From Taxillus chinensis (Eukaryota; Streptophyta; Magnoliopsida; Santalales; Loranthaceae), in contig CM042088.1 in NCBI GenBank assembly GCA_023512835.1, forward strand, positions 44,222,771 through 44,286,770: DNA of 64,000 nucleotides, in the 5' to 3' direction. Positions within the stretch are counted from its first letter, which is position 1. Each line of letters opens with the position of its first letter. Below the pieces are notes generated by a model, which saw only the letters and a list, made by a program, of their open reading frames with translations, was not told the DNA's origin and did no database searches. Below, one piece after another: positions 1 through 14,814 of this stretch. The position numbers and the translations under genes were made by a program.

Positions 1-252
1 AATCCTTTCCCCATTTATTTCTTATCCTATTTTGTATCTGCGTAACAAAATTTGCATTCATCTGTTAGCTGTCTTGTTAGCCTCATTTTGTGAACTAATT
101 CTTATTTTAACAGACATACTACCGTAACTCATGTATGATAAATGGTTAGAGAAAACAACATAATAGGAAAATGGGAGTAATTATCCTTGCAATTGAGGTG
201 GCTTTCCCAATTTTCTGCATTAAAGCTTTAACTTAAGCCTTTTGCTGTGCAG

Positions 253-1168
253 CTAGTGGTCGGTCAGCAGTTAATCTGGAAAGGCGTTTGGATCATGATG
301 GTGATCCTCTTGCCACCATTACCACAGGCGATGCAGTTGGAGCCACTGGAGTTCCACCTTGGAACTGGAGAGACGCCACTGGAAACGGTCAGCTGTTTAA
401 ATTATTTATGAAGCTATATGGTTCAGTTTAAAGTCTGGAATCTTTTGAGTCATTCTAGTGTTTGTGCTCAATTCAATGGAAAATTCTGATTTATTACCAT
501 AAAATATGTAAAAACATACACAGGGTCACATTTTTATGCATATTTTATGGATGACTCTTTTTTTTTAATGGTAGATTCTAATTCATTCAGTATTATGTCA
601 TCTTTACATCCTTTTCCTTGACGGCAGGTGGGGATGGCTCCTCTTCTTATGGAGGGCGGGTTATCACTGTCAAATGGATGGATTGCACAAGACGGATTGG
701 GATTGATGGAACTGCTGATGCAATCAAAGAAGCAATCAAGTCTGCTTTTGGGCTAAGAACAAAGCGGGCATTTTGGTTGGAGGATGAAGATGACGTAGTT
801 CGCAGTTTGGACAGAGAAATGCCTCTAGGAAATTACACATTGCATCTTGATGAAGGTCTGGTAAAAATTCACATCCCGGTTTTACTGTATGCTTTGCAAA
901 ATCATAATTTGGTTGAAGGATTCTGAGATCAAGCCCAACCGTCTTGGCAGGATTGACCATAAAAGTTTGCCTCCAAGATGATCCTGACCACATTACGGTT
1001 CCTCCGGAAGAGAAAACAATGTACACCGAAAATGATTTTCGCGATTTTCTCTCACGTCGGGGATTGACGGGGTTGAGTGAGCTGGGTTGCTACAAAATCA
1101 TTGATACTTTGGATGATCTTCGCCCAGGTGCGATGTATCAGGGCGTGAGGCTTCTGGGGGACTACTAG
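253..1168 (+). CDS. GT-1: Trihelix transcription factor GT-1-like, C-terminal part (partial, 3 exons)
   Basis: Three exons are visible: 253-387, 628-855 and 951-1168 (stop TAG). They join in frame, with GT donors at 388 and 856 and AG acceptors ending at 252, 627 and 950. The joined product reads [11 protein letters not shown]...[10 protein letters not shown] / [18 protein letters not shown]...[20 protein letters not shown] / [10 protein letters not shown]...[11 protein letters not shown]. This matches my memory of the C-terminal oligomerisation/activation region of Arabidopsis GT-1 and GT-4, which bind light-responsive GT elements in promoters. The N-terminal trihelix DNA-binding domain must lie upstream of the window. 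Bases 1-252 look like intron. GT-4 is the alternative family member. Confidence 0.85.
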
Positions 1169-3805
1169 CAAGCCATTATTAGTAAGCTTGAAGTAAACCA
1201 CCCATCCGGTATCTTGGTTCGAAAGCTGACGTTATAGTTTTGTGTTTTGATGTAAAAACTAGTTAAAATGTGTATCCCAATATCCGGCAATGACATTTGA
1301 ATGAAAGATCACGGAGCCCACGATGTAGAGTTTTTTATTTCATGCTTTCTAGCGAGAATGTATTTGGACATTTATCTCTTAATGGAACATTCTGCATAAT
1401 ATTATGCTTCTTTTGGGACTCAACCATCAACACACGGGAATTTTGTTATATCCGGGTAATGATAATTGGGTTGAGGCGTTTACAGTCTTGGACAGGGCCG
1501 GTCGAGGTCCTAAAGCAGTACCTCTGTTTTTGTTTTTGTTTTTTTTTGAAAATTTTAGTTATTGATGTTTATTCATAGATGGCAACTGTTTTGACGACAA
1601 GAGGATCAAAGTTAATTGTATAGAGTTTTCAAATATGATTAAATTTAAAAATTAAAGAAAACTTGCAATGATTGCTCTTATTTTTTTTATTTTTTATTTT
1701 ATGATCATAGAGGTTTTTATTAGGATTATCTATAACTTTCTATTATCATTATAAATTTAACTATACAATGCTCCTTGGAATAATTTTAAGGGCATTATTT
1801 TTTTCCTTGGAATAATTTCTTAAAGTTTACTGTATAGAGTTGCTTTAACGTTGTAAGGGCATTGTTTTTTTTCTTGGAATAATTTTTTTTCCTCTTTTAT
1901 CTCTCTCCATTGCTAGGTTGTTTGGGAGTTAAGTTTTAGGATTGAGGTTTGTTTGTGAGAGAGAAGGAATTGTTTGTAGGTATTAGAATTTTAATTTTTA
2001 AAGTGGTGGGTGAAGTGATTCATGCATTTTTAGTATTATTCATTTCACAAATGAGCAATTTAGTTATTTAATAATGAAGAATGTATTTAGCAAATTTTGA
2101 TTTTTTTTCTCATTTATATTTTTATATGGGTTCTAACATTTGATTTTTTTTTATTAGATCACAGTTACAATGTTTCGAAATCAAAACCTACCAAATTGAT
2201 ACAAATTGAATTCTAAAGGAAAAAGAACAATAAAATTATTACAAAAGCACACTTTGCCGAAAGTATTTTTATCATGTGTGTGCACGTACAATAAAAAAAA
2301 ATATTAATTATCTAATCGACCAAAATAGATTAATTAAACATTCTTAGTTTAATCACTTCGACTTTTAAATTTCAATTTAAATTAATTTTATATTTTTAGA
2401 AAAGCATTGTGTGAACGGTCACATGAAAACAAATCTCTTGAGAGCTTAAGCTGTAAGTAGAGTTTATATATGTTTATTGGTTTTCTATCAGAGAGTGATT
2501 AGTCTCATGTAGAAACTTAGGACCCCCGAGTTTGACCTATCGTTTTTTTTTTTGGTGGGCTCTCACCCCTGCCTCTACCTTCTTTCGGTGTGAGCCTCCA
2601 CTTCGGCCCTAGGTCCATTGCATGTTCTTAGTCCAATGTCATTTATTTTGTGTATATATATAATTGAACTTGTAGTTTTAGTTATTAATCATCTTAAAAC
2701 AAGCTCCACGCAACATATATTCAAGTTAAAGTTGTAAATGGAGCAAACCTTCAACAACAATTTTAAAATCAAATTGCTAAAATTTATTTATATTCATTCA
2801 TAAGAAGTCAATTGTTTTTAAATATTATTTTTATGTTCACCAATATAAAAACATATTAGTATTAATATCATTTTTCTCATGAACATATATATTCATGAAT
2901 ATATTTGTTAATATTCATTAACATTATTTAAAAAACACAGTTAACACTATTATATATATTATTCACATTAGTTATAATAAATAATTATTAATACATATAA
3001 AGTTTAAAAATCAAATTATTTAGTTAATATATATAATTTTTAAACTGCTCTATAAATTCACGTTACATAATATAATTAACGGTTAGTATATTAATTATAG
3101 TGATGTTTTATATAGTTAATAGTGTTATAAAATTACCCATATTAAATTTTGATAACTATGCCAAATTTTAATATAGCCATTTATATTAATTTTCATGAAT
3201 GGCATTAATATTACTTTAAGTTTTAAAATAATAATTAATTTTGTGTTAGATGCTTTAAATGCATGAAATTTTTAAAAAATAAGAATTTGAAGAGTATTTT
3301 ATTTATTTTATTATATCATAAACGAGTTTAATGAATTAAATGAGCAAAACAAATGAAAATATTTTTTGTTTGTGAATAATGGAATTAAAGAAGTTCCTAA
3401 ATTTTATTTAAAAATATATTAGTGAATAATGAATATGTGTTTATGAATTTTTCGTCAACAATTACAAATCGAATAAATATGAAAACTCTCTTTTAAATAT
3501 TGACCTCGGTTAAAAAAAAATTTAAATAAACAAATATGAACGGCTCGCCTGCGCCATAATCCAAATCCAAATGTATATGTATGTGGACCAGAGGGTCCAG
3601 TTGATGGTTCACAATATGTTACGCAAGGGAAGTATATATGATCCTTTTTTTTTCCTCCAATGACCATTAATGTTTCTTGCGCCATTACCGCGGGACCACT
3701 GGGTCAAGATGCGGTGGCCACCGGTCTTGGTCCCCTGAAACTGCTCATCACCACATGATGCACTCGAAGTGGTGGGTCTTAAGTCTTAACCCCTCCCTCA
3801 TATTT
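1169..3805. other. Intergenic: GT-1 3' UTR, AT-rich spacer, GapC upstream region
   Basis: No coding region is supported. A motif close to TCCTTGGAATAATTT recurs three times between about 1768 and 1888, two of the copies preceded by GGGCATT and a T run, which suggests a small local duplication. A slightly GC-richer island lies at 2520-2630. From about 2640 to 3460 the sequence is very AT-rich and low in complexity. The last 250 bases before the TATA box are the likely GapC promoter. Confidence 0.5.
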
Positions 3806-3813
3806 CTATATAA
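3806..3813 (+). promoter_or_regulatory. Putative TATA box of GapC
   Basis: CTATATAA lies about 115 bases upstream of the GapC ATG at 3928 and is followed by a pyrimidine-rich leader (CTCTCTCTG near 3892). The position and consensus fit a plant core promoter. No transcription start can be read from sequence alone. Confidence 0.45.
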
Positions 3814-3927
3814 CTGCCACCCTATGCCCATTCCCTCCCCACTCTGTGCTTTCGAAAACACTAAACAACACACTTCATCCCACACTTCAGTCTCTCTCTG
3901 TTTTTTGTGTGGTTCCCCAACAGTCAC

Positions 3928-6701
<2,774 letters not shown>

Positions 6702-9133
6702 GCACTGCAGCTTGGGGGTCTTGAAAAGAGCATGGATGGATTCCACAGTGACATTGAGGCTTCAAATAACGAAGTTCTGGTTAACCAGTATTAGTAGACT
6801 ACTTTACAAATGCTATTATTATATTATGTTTTCGGGTCGCATGGATCACAAGACACATCCAGCCGTTTAAATCTATTCGCATGGCAAGATGATACCACAG
6901 TTGTTTCATTTTCCATATTGTCAAGTAATTAGATTTCATTATGTTTCTGGAATGGGTTGCATCCATCCTTCCTTGGCTAAAGCTCAAATGCCATCTAGAT
7001 TTCCATATTGCAAAATTGTGTCAACACCCAACAACAAACTGCAATGACTTCTGTCAGCAGCGGTTGCCGCCACAACCATCCCAAATGACAACGAAAATAG
7101 AATTCAGATTGGCTTTGTAGCTCCAACCATTTATCAGTGCTCTCAAACTGGCCCAATAGATGTGTTTTGTTATAACTCCAAATACGGAACTAAAGCCAGC
7201 TTGGAAGAGAATTTATTTTGCAATGGAAAATAAATTAAATGATAGTTTAGCTACTATAGCTCGTCAAAAAGATCACAAGCTAAACCAAATACTGAGAGCA
7301 AGCAGGCGCTCTTCAAGTTTTCGCGATGGTGAATAGTTAAAAAGGTTCCACAGGTACCACCCTTGACAAAGAAATAGCTAAAGAGGCCAAACTACTTTCA
7401 GCAAACGTACACATTAAAAGTAACTTTTCTGGGACACTGTAATGGATTGGTTTGAAATGGCCGTCACTCTTTTATCTGCATTCAAAACCATGGATTATCC
7501 ATTAATAAAAGAAAAACTAAAATTAGGCAATTATATCTATTTTTCAGGACGGATGAAGTAACAGAAGTAAATGTGCGTCATGTCCTCGATTCAATAATGA
7601 AGAACGGTGTGGCAGGAGAATCACCTGAGCAAAGAAAATATGCTACCGTGTGGCACTCATATGAACCAAATATAGCTACAGATTTTGTAGAGCTTTTAAA
7701 CATGAAATGCAAAATATTGCAGGAAAATGAGTGTATGAGATGTGTTAAACTTGGAAGGAAAGGAGCTAAAATCAAATACCCATAAAAAGGAGGCTACTGG
7801 TTGTTTGATCACCCATAAGTTCTCCACAGAAACACAACAATTAACAAACAGTGCTAGCGTGCACAATTCGTACCGGCTTTAAACAGCTCTAAAAACACAA
7901 CATTTTATATTTGATGTGATAAAAACAACAACATATTTCACCCATCCATAAATTGTCAAATTCCTGATCTCGATTTAGTTACCAAACCACTGTCACCATA
8001 TTTTATATCTTAGTTTAAATTCCAAACATATGTCAGAGTATGTAGAAGTTTAGAAGAAGATGAAATAGTACAATATCTTTGAAATCTTCACTAAATACAA
8101 TAAAATTTATCTTGTACCTGACCATTATACACAACTTAAATTCTAACATCAAGTTGTTTAAAGCCCCCAGCCATTTGTTTGGTACGTAAAGAAGAATATT
8201 TGAATGATAGACCATCCAAAAATTCTAGCACCGAAGTCCAGCCATTTGCTTGTGTATAAAAATCACCTCCAAATGATGCAGAGTTGATTCTTCTCCATCT
8301 TTATTTGTGTCCTATCCCCAGTTATTTGCGATACCATCATCATGAATGCTTCCTTGAAATGGTTTCATCATTCACGCGCTATATATATGTTGATCTTTTT
8401 TCTCCATCAAAAAGAACTGTGTATATTGTGTCTTTCAGGAATCCAATACAGGGGGAATAACATTATCCCATCATATTAGTATGTTTTAGAAAAAATGTGA
8501 CTTCAATCATAAAAATATTATGTGAATTTACTTAAATTTAAAATGACATATAAGCCTGTATCCAACCTCTAAAGCTTAGCTTGTTAATGCAAGCAATGAA
8601 AAGTATTGTAATAATTAGCTTGTCAATGCAAGCAATGAGCATGGTGATAAACTAAAAACATATTTTGTGGAGCAGCATCTTGAGATACTGATAAAAGGAA
8701 CTACCATCCATGCCATGTCTTTCAATTTATCAAATTTGAGATTTACTTAGAAACCCAAGTTAGTACTTAAAGCATCCAGCAACGCAAGTCACACACACGG
8801 ACAAAAGCAATTTACCACGTACTTTCCTCTAAATCAATTTTCAATACACTCAGCCAGCTTTAGTAGAACTCCGGTGTCACAGTGCATGAAAAAGAACAGT
8901 AATATGCATCGAGTTGATGAATTTCAAAACCTAAGATGAATGAGATTAAAACTAACACTCAAGCCGAACAGTAATATGCTATTTTTGCTAAAAGAAATAT
9001 ATATGCATGGATTGAACAGATGTAAGCAATCGCAAACACCCTTTTATGTCTTCTTAGATTTGGGATCTACTTAGAAAAAAAGTAAAATTCCGACTCATTA
9101 CTGTAATGCCAATCAAGTCGGTGAAACGCACAC
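6702..9133. other. Intergenic: GapC 3' UTR and non-coding spacer
   Basis: About 6702-6990 is probably the GapC 3' UTR. I recognise no gene in the rest. Short open frames (for example 7573-7785) show no family motifs. The tandem repeat at 8576-8638 is listed separately. Confidence 0.5.
8576..8638. repeat. Imperfect direct repeat, 24-bp units 39 bp apart
   Basis: A 24-bp unit beginning TTAGCTTGT and ending GCAAGCAATGA occurs at 8576-8599 and again at 8615-8638, with one mismatch. It is probably a simple local duplication. Confidence 0.7.
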
Positions 9134-9158
9134 GAATGAATGAATGAATGAATGAATG
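9134..9158. repeat. (GAAT)n microsatellite
   Basis: About six consecutive GAAT units are read directly, just upstream of the long AT tract. Confidence 0.9.
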
Positions 9159-9187
9159 CATGTGAAAGAAATCAATTCTTGTTTTCT

Positions 9188-9189
<2 letters not shown>

Positions 9190-9254
<65 letters not shown>
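9190..9254. repeat. (AT)n microsatellite, about 32 units
   Basis: An uninterrupted AT dinucleotide run of about 64 bases, followed by a short (GTTA)n tract around 9264-9282. It lies 3' of the prohibitin gene, probably in or beyond its 3' UTR. Confidence 0.95.
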
Positions 9255-9258
<4 letters not shown>

Positions 9259-9350
9259 TATAGTTAGTTAGTTAGTTAGTTAGGCTGTAAATCAAAGAAC
9301 ACCAAACAACGTGGAAATATAGGTACGTATGCATGAGTGTATGTACCAGA

Positions 9351-10211
9351 TCAACGGGCAGGAGGAGCAGGCGTCATCCCCATCACCATAGGGGTGCCCC
9401 GGGGGATGTAGGTGACATTGGGGGACTTGCCGAGCTTCTGGGCATTTTCCTTCTCGGCCTCAATCTTCCTGAGCTCGATGAGGCCCATCCCGGCGGAGGA
9501 GGTGGCCTCGGAAATGAGCTTGGCGGACTCACTCTCGCCCTCGGCGCGGATGACGGCGGCGCGGCGCTCCTGCTCGGCCTTCTGGACGACGAACTTGGAG
9601 CGCTCGGCCTCCTGCTGGGCGACCTGCTTCTGCTCGACGGCCCGGGAGAACTCGGCGCCGTAGGAGAGGTGGGTGATGGCGACGTCGTCGAGGACGATGT
9701 GGAAGTCTCGGGCGCGGCGGACGAGGGAATCGCGGACGAGGGCGGAGACACGGGCGCGGTCGGTGAGGAGCTGGTCAGCGTTGAACTGGGCGACGGCGGC
9801 CTTGAGGACCTCGTTGCCGATGGAAGGGAGGACCTTGTCGGCGTACTCGAGGCCGAGGGTACGGAAGATGGTGGGGAGGTTGGGGGTGTCGGGTCGGGCG
9901 AGGACGCGGAGGGTGATGTTCACCATCTGGAGGTCCTTGGTGCCGGAGGTGGAGGAGAAGTTGTGGTGCCTCGTACGGATGTCGAAGACGTACGGCTTCT
10001 GCAGCCAGGGGACCAGGAAGTGGGTTCCTTCGCCGACCGTCTTGTCGATCACGCCCCGGAAGCGGTCGAACAGCACCGCGCGCTCGCCTCCGTCCACGGT
10101 GTACAGGGAGGAGTTTAGGGCGGTGGCGCCCAGGCCCAGGCCGAAGGCCGCCCGTGCCAGGTTCGTCAGGAAGGAAACGGCGGCGGGTGGTCCTGCTGGG
10201 CTGCCTCCCAT
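9351..10211 (-). CDS. PHB3: Mitochondrial prohibitin (PHB3/PHB4 type), single exon
   Basis: Subunit of the inner-membrane prohibitin ring, which acts as a scaffold or chaperone for mitochondrial membrane proteins and AAA proteases. The 286-aa frame starts [20 protein letters not shown]. An N-terminal hydrophobic anchor lies at about residues 13-35, followed by the SPFH/prohibitin domain ([70 protein letters not shown]) to about residue 200. An Ala/Glu-rich coiled coil follows ([35 protein letters not shown]). Length fits PHB3/4 (about 280 aa); the non-cleaved anchor and C-terminal sequence argue against the longer PHB1/2/6 class. Base use is very GC-rich compared with the flanks. It lies head-to-head with mL54. 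Confidence 0.95.
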   Translation of the reverse strand: MGGSPAGPPAAVSFLTNLARAAFGLGLGATALNSSLYTVDGGERAVLFDRFRGVIDKTVGEGTHFLVPWLQKPYVFDIRTRHHNFSSTSGTKDLQMVNITLRVLARPDTPNLPTIFRTLGLEYADKVLPSIGNEVLKAAVAQFNADQLLTDRARVSALVRDSLVRRARDFHIVLDDVAITHLSYGAEFSRAVEQKQVAQQEAERSKFVVQKAEQERRAAVIRAEGESESAKLISEATSSAGMGLIELRKIEAEKENAQKLGKSPNVTYIPRGTPMVMGMTPAPPAR

Positions 10212-10219
10212 TTCTTCTT

Positions 10220-10243
10220 TTATTTATTTATTTATTTATTTAT
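10220..10243. repeat. (TATT)n microsatellite in the prohibitin 5' leader
   Basis: About six TATT units start a few bases upstream of the prohibitin ATG, so the minus-strand leader is rich in AAATA. This places a simple repeat within the probable 5' UTR. Confidence 0.85.
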
Positions 10244-10282
10244 TTGTTTATTTTCGTTTCTTGCTTCGCGAGTGTGTTGAGG

Positions 10283-10291
10283 TTTTTTATA
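10283..10291 (-). promoter_or_regulatory. Putative TATA box of the prohibitin gene
   Basis: Minus-strand TATAAAAAA lies about 72 bases upstream of the prohibitin start codon. It is a good TATA consensus, but the spacing implies a short leader made mostly of the TATT repeat. Confidence 0.4.
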
Positions 10292-10570
10292 GGGTTTTTG
10301 ATTTGGTGACTGGTAGGGTTCTTCTCACTTTTTGATTTGTGACTACTGACTAGTGATGTGACATGTGTGAGTGTTTTTGTTTTTGTTTTTTTTTTTAAAT
10401 AAAAAATATTTGATAGGTTTGTATTAATTTTTTAAATAAATTTATTTTTATATTAAAATAATTTAAAATATAATTTTATCGAAAATAACGAAATAGCCCC
10501 TCCAGGCTCCTGCTTCCCTATTCGGGTGCCCTAGCAGCCGGACGCCTCGCTCGCGATCAACTCCTTTGGT

Positions 10571-10604
<34 letters not shown>

Positions 10605-11447
10605 CTCAGACACAGAGAACACCGAAAACCTTAATTTCTGATGTCTCTTTGTTCTTCAATTGTGCATCATCTGTAACAATTCTTAAAGCTGTGGTTTGCT
10701 TGCCATTTCTAATGTAGCATTGGGACTCTTCATCAACTTTTTTGTAAGATAGAAACATGGCCATGAAATAGGCTTGCTAGACTCTTATCTTATATAATAG
10801 GTATTTGTTAAATGATATGTGAAATTTTGGGGGTTTTGTTTTATTTTGATTCCCCCGCCCCCCTTTTGTGTTATGTTCATATATTTAAAACACAATGCAT
10901 CTTATTATTTAGATTATGATTTTATCACCTCATAAACATTTAATGAGCTAAGATATGATTTTATTCATGATTTTTAACAGTAAATGGCCGCCAAGATATG
11001 ATTTGGTTACATGAGAATTTGTATTTCAGTTATTGCAAAGTAGGGGTTAAGATGCAGCATAGTTCATATGTTGTTGGTGTTAATCATGTTGTTGTTGTTG
11101 TTGTTGAGATGCAATATTCTTTTACAGCATTTGATATTTGGATGTTCACTTGAGTTGAAGTTTGTTGGTAGTTAAATTTTTTAAGTAGTGCAGTGAATTA
11201 TTCAATTACCTATCATTTAGACTTAGCAGGTTTGTTTTGAATTATAGAGGCTAGAGTTGGAACATGTATATGTTTGTTTTATAAGCAAGTAAATTTTTGG
11301 CAAATTGGTGCTGAAATGGTATCAGAACTTGGTTGATATGTCTAGTACCAAAGTCAACTAGTTAATTTGAGATTCCCATACTGATATGCTAGGATTTGAT
11401 TTTATTTTTTTTTGGTTTACTGTGGACATTACCATGGAGATTTGCAG
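10292..11447. other. Shared 5' region of prohibitin and mL54, with a likely mL54 leader intron
   Basis: The region contains a GC-richer island (about 10490-10570) and a (CT)n tract (10573-10601) typical of a plant 5' UTR, then AT-rich sequence ending in a polypyrimidine stretch and TTTGCAG at 11441-11447. I infer that mL54 transcription starts in the island and that an 800-900-nt leader intron ends at 11447. The donor cannot be fixed; candidates follow CTCCTTTG near 10568 or TCATCT near 10672. Confidence 0.5.
10573..10601. repeat. (CT)n microsatellite in the probable mL54 5' leader
   Basis: A run of about 14 CT units is read directly. Pyrimidine repeats of this kind are frequent in plant core promoters and leaders. 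Confidence 0.9.
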
Positions 11448-11457
11448 GGAAGAAGAA

Positions 11458-11877
11458 ATGGCAATGAATTGCTTGAAGTCTTTGAGAAGTGTTGTGATCA
11501 TCAAGGAATCAACTCGGTTAGGGGGCTGCAGGACCTTTGCAGTTGGGAAAGCCAAGGGTTCTAAAGGGGGAGATGACAAGAAGGGTTCTAAAGGGGACGT
11601 GGATGGAGATGCCTCAAAAGCATCTACACTTGATATAAACGTCAAATCAACAACAGTGGTAGGTGCCAACATCCTCAAGGTGGGTGAAGATCCCAAAATC
11701 TTGGCTGATTCTGAATACCCAGATTGGTTATTCCACTTGTTGGATAAGCGCCCAATGCTGAGTGAGCTGAAGAGGAAGAATGTAGAAAGCCTTCCATATG
11801 AAGATCTCAAGCGCTTTGCTAAGCTGGATAACCGAGCAAGAATTAAAGAAAACAATGCTGCTAAGGCCAAGAAATAA
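11458..11877 (+). CDS. Mitochondrial large-subunit ribosomal protein mL54 (L37 family)
   Basis: Component of the mitochondrial ribosome large subunit (Pfam Ribosomal_L37 family). The 139-aa product starts MAMNCLKSLRSVVIIKESTR, an Arg/Lys-bearing, acid-poor N-terminus fit for a mitochondrial presequence. A Lys/Gly/Asp-rich linker follows (residues about 30-60), then the conserved core VVGANILKVGEDPKILADSE, YPDWLFHLLDKRPMLSEL and YEDLKRFAKLDNRARIKENN. I chose the ATG at 11458 because a clear 3' splice site (TTTGCAG) ends at 11447. An in-frame upstream ATG at 11434 would be used only if that intron were retained. Polyadenylation-like AATAAATAAG overlaps the stop codon. Confidence 0.9.
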   Translation: MAMNCLKSLRSVVIIKESTRLGGCRTFAVGKAKGSKGGDDKKGSKGDVDGDASKASTLDINVKSTTVVGANILKVGEDPKILADSEYPDWLFHLLDKRPMLSELKRKNVESLPYEDLKRFAKLDNRARIKENNAAKAKK

Positions 11878-14814
11878 ATAAGAACAATAAAAAACGGGTA
11901 AGTGGATGTTTTTACCCTGCATTTCAATCATTGTCACCATCTTGAGGTATTGTTGATGAGCTAACTGGCATGGGCTGAAAATTTGACTTGCAAGTCAGAA
12001 TTGAGGGAAAAAGTGGTCGAGATTATACATATGGACTCTGAATTCTGATAATTCCCTTTCCCTACTTCGAAATATTTTTATAATCCTTCAGTGTATGATG
12101 CGTATGGATGCAGTTATTTTGAGCGATTTTGAATGGGTTTCTGGGGTGTTTGTTAATTCATTGACGTTACCCCACTTTCCCAAATAGGATGAAATAAACC
12201 AAAATAAGTAAGAGGGGATTTGATTAGCTGTCGCTTAGCCTTGGCAATGCCATGGTGTCGCTTTGAAAGGGTATATATTGTATATAATGAAGCTACTATG
12301 ATGGTGGGTAGACTGGAATTGTTAAAAGGCTGCAATGAAGTGCTTTAGTGGGAAGTCAACAGCACATGCGAGCCCAAACCAGTTGTTTCATAAATATGCA
12401 TAAACATGCAGGTGTTCAGTTTTTGATCAATCAAATGATCATACACGGTTAAAAGCTACGACCTTACCTGAAATCGTTCATTTTTACCGGCCAGGTCTTG
12501 TTAACCCCTTGCTTCATGGGGGGAGAAAACTGTGATGCTTTTCTGTAAAACTTCCCCAATTAATTTTTGATTTGAGGTGGTGTCTTTGATTGATTTTAAA
12601 AGAGTTGGATCCTCTGATATGGTTGGCTCCAATTTGTTGCAATGACCGAAGTACATGTGCATGGCTCACAAATTACCAACAGTCCAAAACTATAGTGCCA
12701 TCACATATCAGAGAAAAAAATGTTGAAATAGAAATGGGAAAGAAGCAATTAGTTGATTCATCATGGAGAAAAAAAAAAAGCGGATTATTCAGTTTCCTGT
12801 GGACCTTCATCCGCTCCTTAACCAACTTTCCAGTAGTATGAGTGAGAGATGGCATTCACTTTTCCGTCCCAACCCACTTGGTGGGGCATCTCTGTGTGCA
12901 GACTGGCCTATGACTGATTTGGGATAGCCCAGGCCTATAATTGTGGGTTGATTTGGTCGTAGCAGCCTAAATGAATCGGACGTGAGTTGATTGCCAATCT
13001 GCCATGAAGATTTTTAATATTACGCTATCTCTTGGACGTCTATTTCAAAAATTAAATTTTAAATTAAATATTTATATAATATTTATCATGTCTATAAAAT
13101 TTTACAAAACAAAAACAATTGCAAGTTGTTTTGTTTGCATTCAAATGAATCAAGCATAGCACAAAGTAAATAGTTTGAGCTTGGTAGTGTTTATACCTAA
13201 TCAAATCGAACTCGAGCATGATCTCTTCGTAAAAATATCTAATTATTTAAAATAAATAAATACTTTTAAAATTAACATATAAAAATATACATTATCCCTT
13301 TAAAAGTATTATATTTATATATTTGCTAGTTTTCACAAAATTCTCACAATTTTAACGGTCACAAATGCAATAAATTGTCACATTATTACAATACACTATT
13401 AATAAATTTGACAATGTTATTATTACAAATCTAAGTAGTAAAATAGTTAAATATTTAAATAAATTTATCTACATAAATCAATATTAATCACATATTATAT
13501 TAGAAATTTATATTTAGAGTATAAATTTTATTAAAATTTTAAATTTTAAAATATATGTCAGCTAAATTTAATTAGAAGGTGACTTAAAATTTAATATTTT
13601 AATAAAATTTATAGTCAAAACAAAATTTTTGAATAAATTTATGACCATTATTGATTCAGGCAAATATTTTAATTAAACTACTAGTCTGTTTCTGGCTAAC
13701 TCTTTCTCAAGCACTATCCTGGTGCTAATAACCTCCACCTGCAACACAGTATCAGCAAATTCTAAGCAAGTTTCTACTACGTTGGATATGGAATGTGAAG
13801 CTACACATGAAATACATATTTTTCAACAATCACAACGTATAGAGTATGAAAAACAGAGTTTATAGGCGCAGTATTGGAAAGCACCGGACTGTATACAAAA
13901 CATGGCAGAAATATGAAAGCTGCTTGTACGGATCTGCTTCTGTGTACTAGTGCAAGATAAGTAAACATGTTTCTCGGTACACGACAAAACATGTTTTGAA
14001 TACATACACACTAACAGCTAAGGTCAGCATAAAAATCTAGGGAATCCCTCCCGAAATTGTAATGTAGGAGAACTTGCCATGGGATAAATAATGTTACTTG
14101 CAACCCTTCCATGTTAAGAAAGGCAGCTTCTATCCAGCCTACTTCAAACCAAACAAAAATGAACTTCAAGTTGAGATAAATAAATGATACCTTGCCTAGA
14201 ACAGGGAAATTTACACTAAACTAGTGTGCCTAAGTTCAAAAGAGTTACAGACTACATCTATGATTCTAGCTGCTAGAAACATTTCATGCAACCAAAACGC
14301 AAAATAGAGTACAGCTATTTCCATTGTACACACCAGAAGAAGGGTACACAGAAACATGTATAGGTATTGTGATGCTTATACAACATGAATTTTGGAGGTT
14401 ATATTACATGTACTATAAGAGTAATCAGATCATTTATTAATAGCACTAAAATTAGGTGACTATAACCTCTCGTGTGAATTCTCTTTAGTTGTAATTTCAT
14501 CTTTTGATTGTTTTCCTTCCATAACAATATAGTATTTTTATTGAAATAAAAATTATAAAAAATCATATGAAAATATTTTGGAAAATTTTATTAACTTTTT
14601 TATTTTTAGCATTAACTTGTTTAAAGGAAAAAATTTATAGGTGCAACAAATTTACAAATCCCCCTCACTCTCTCCTTTTCTCTCTTTGTTACACTTATTT
14701 CTGAATTTTAATTTAAAATTTAAGAATATCAATACTATCAATTCAATAACTCGTCCCGAACAAATATCCAATACCCCGCAATTAAAGAATTCTTAAATGA
14801 ATTACATGAGATCA
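11878..14814. other. Intergenic spacer 3' of mL54
   Basis: No supported gene. Bases 11878-12100 are probably mL54 3' UTR. Bases 13040-13680 are extremely AT-rich. Bases 13690-14470 have mixed composition but no long frame or recognisable protein on either strand. Confidence 0.5.

Noticed and set aside
7573..7785. 70-codon plus-strand frame in the GapC-prohibitin spacer
   Set aside because: No recognisable domain, start context or splice partners; AT-rich chance frame, also open on the opposite strand.
9134..9282. Regularly spaced short repeats resembling an array
   Set aside because: Simple GAAT, AT and GTTA microsatellites without spacers; CRISPR arrays are not expected in a plant nuclear genome.
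9333..10118. 261-codon plus-strand frame opposite the prohibitin gene
   Set aside because: Gly/Glu/Asp-rich shadow of a GC-rich gene on the other strand; no family motif and no splice or leader context.
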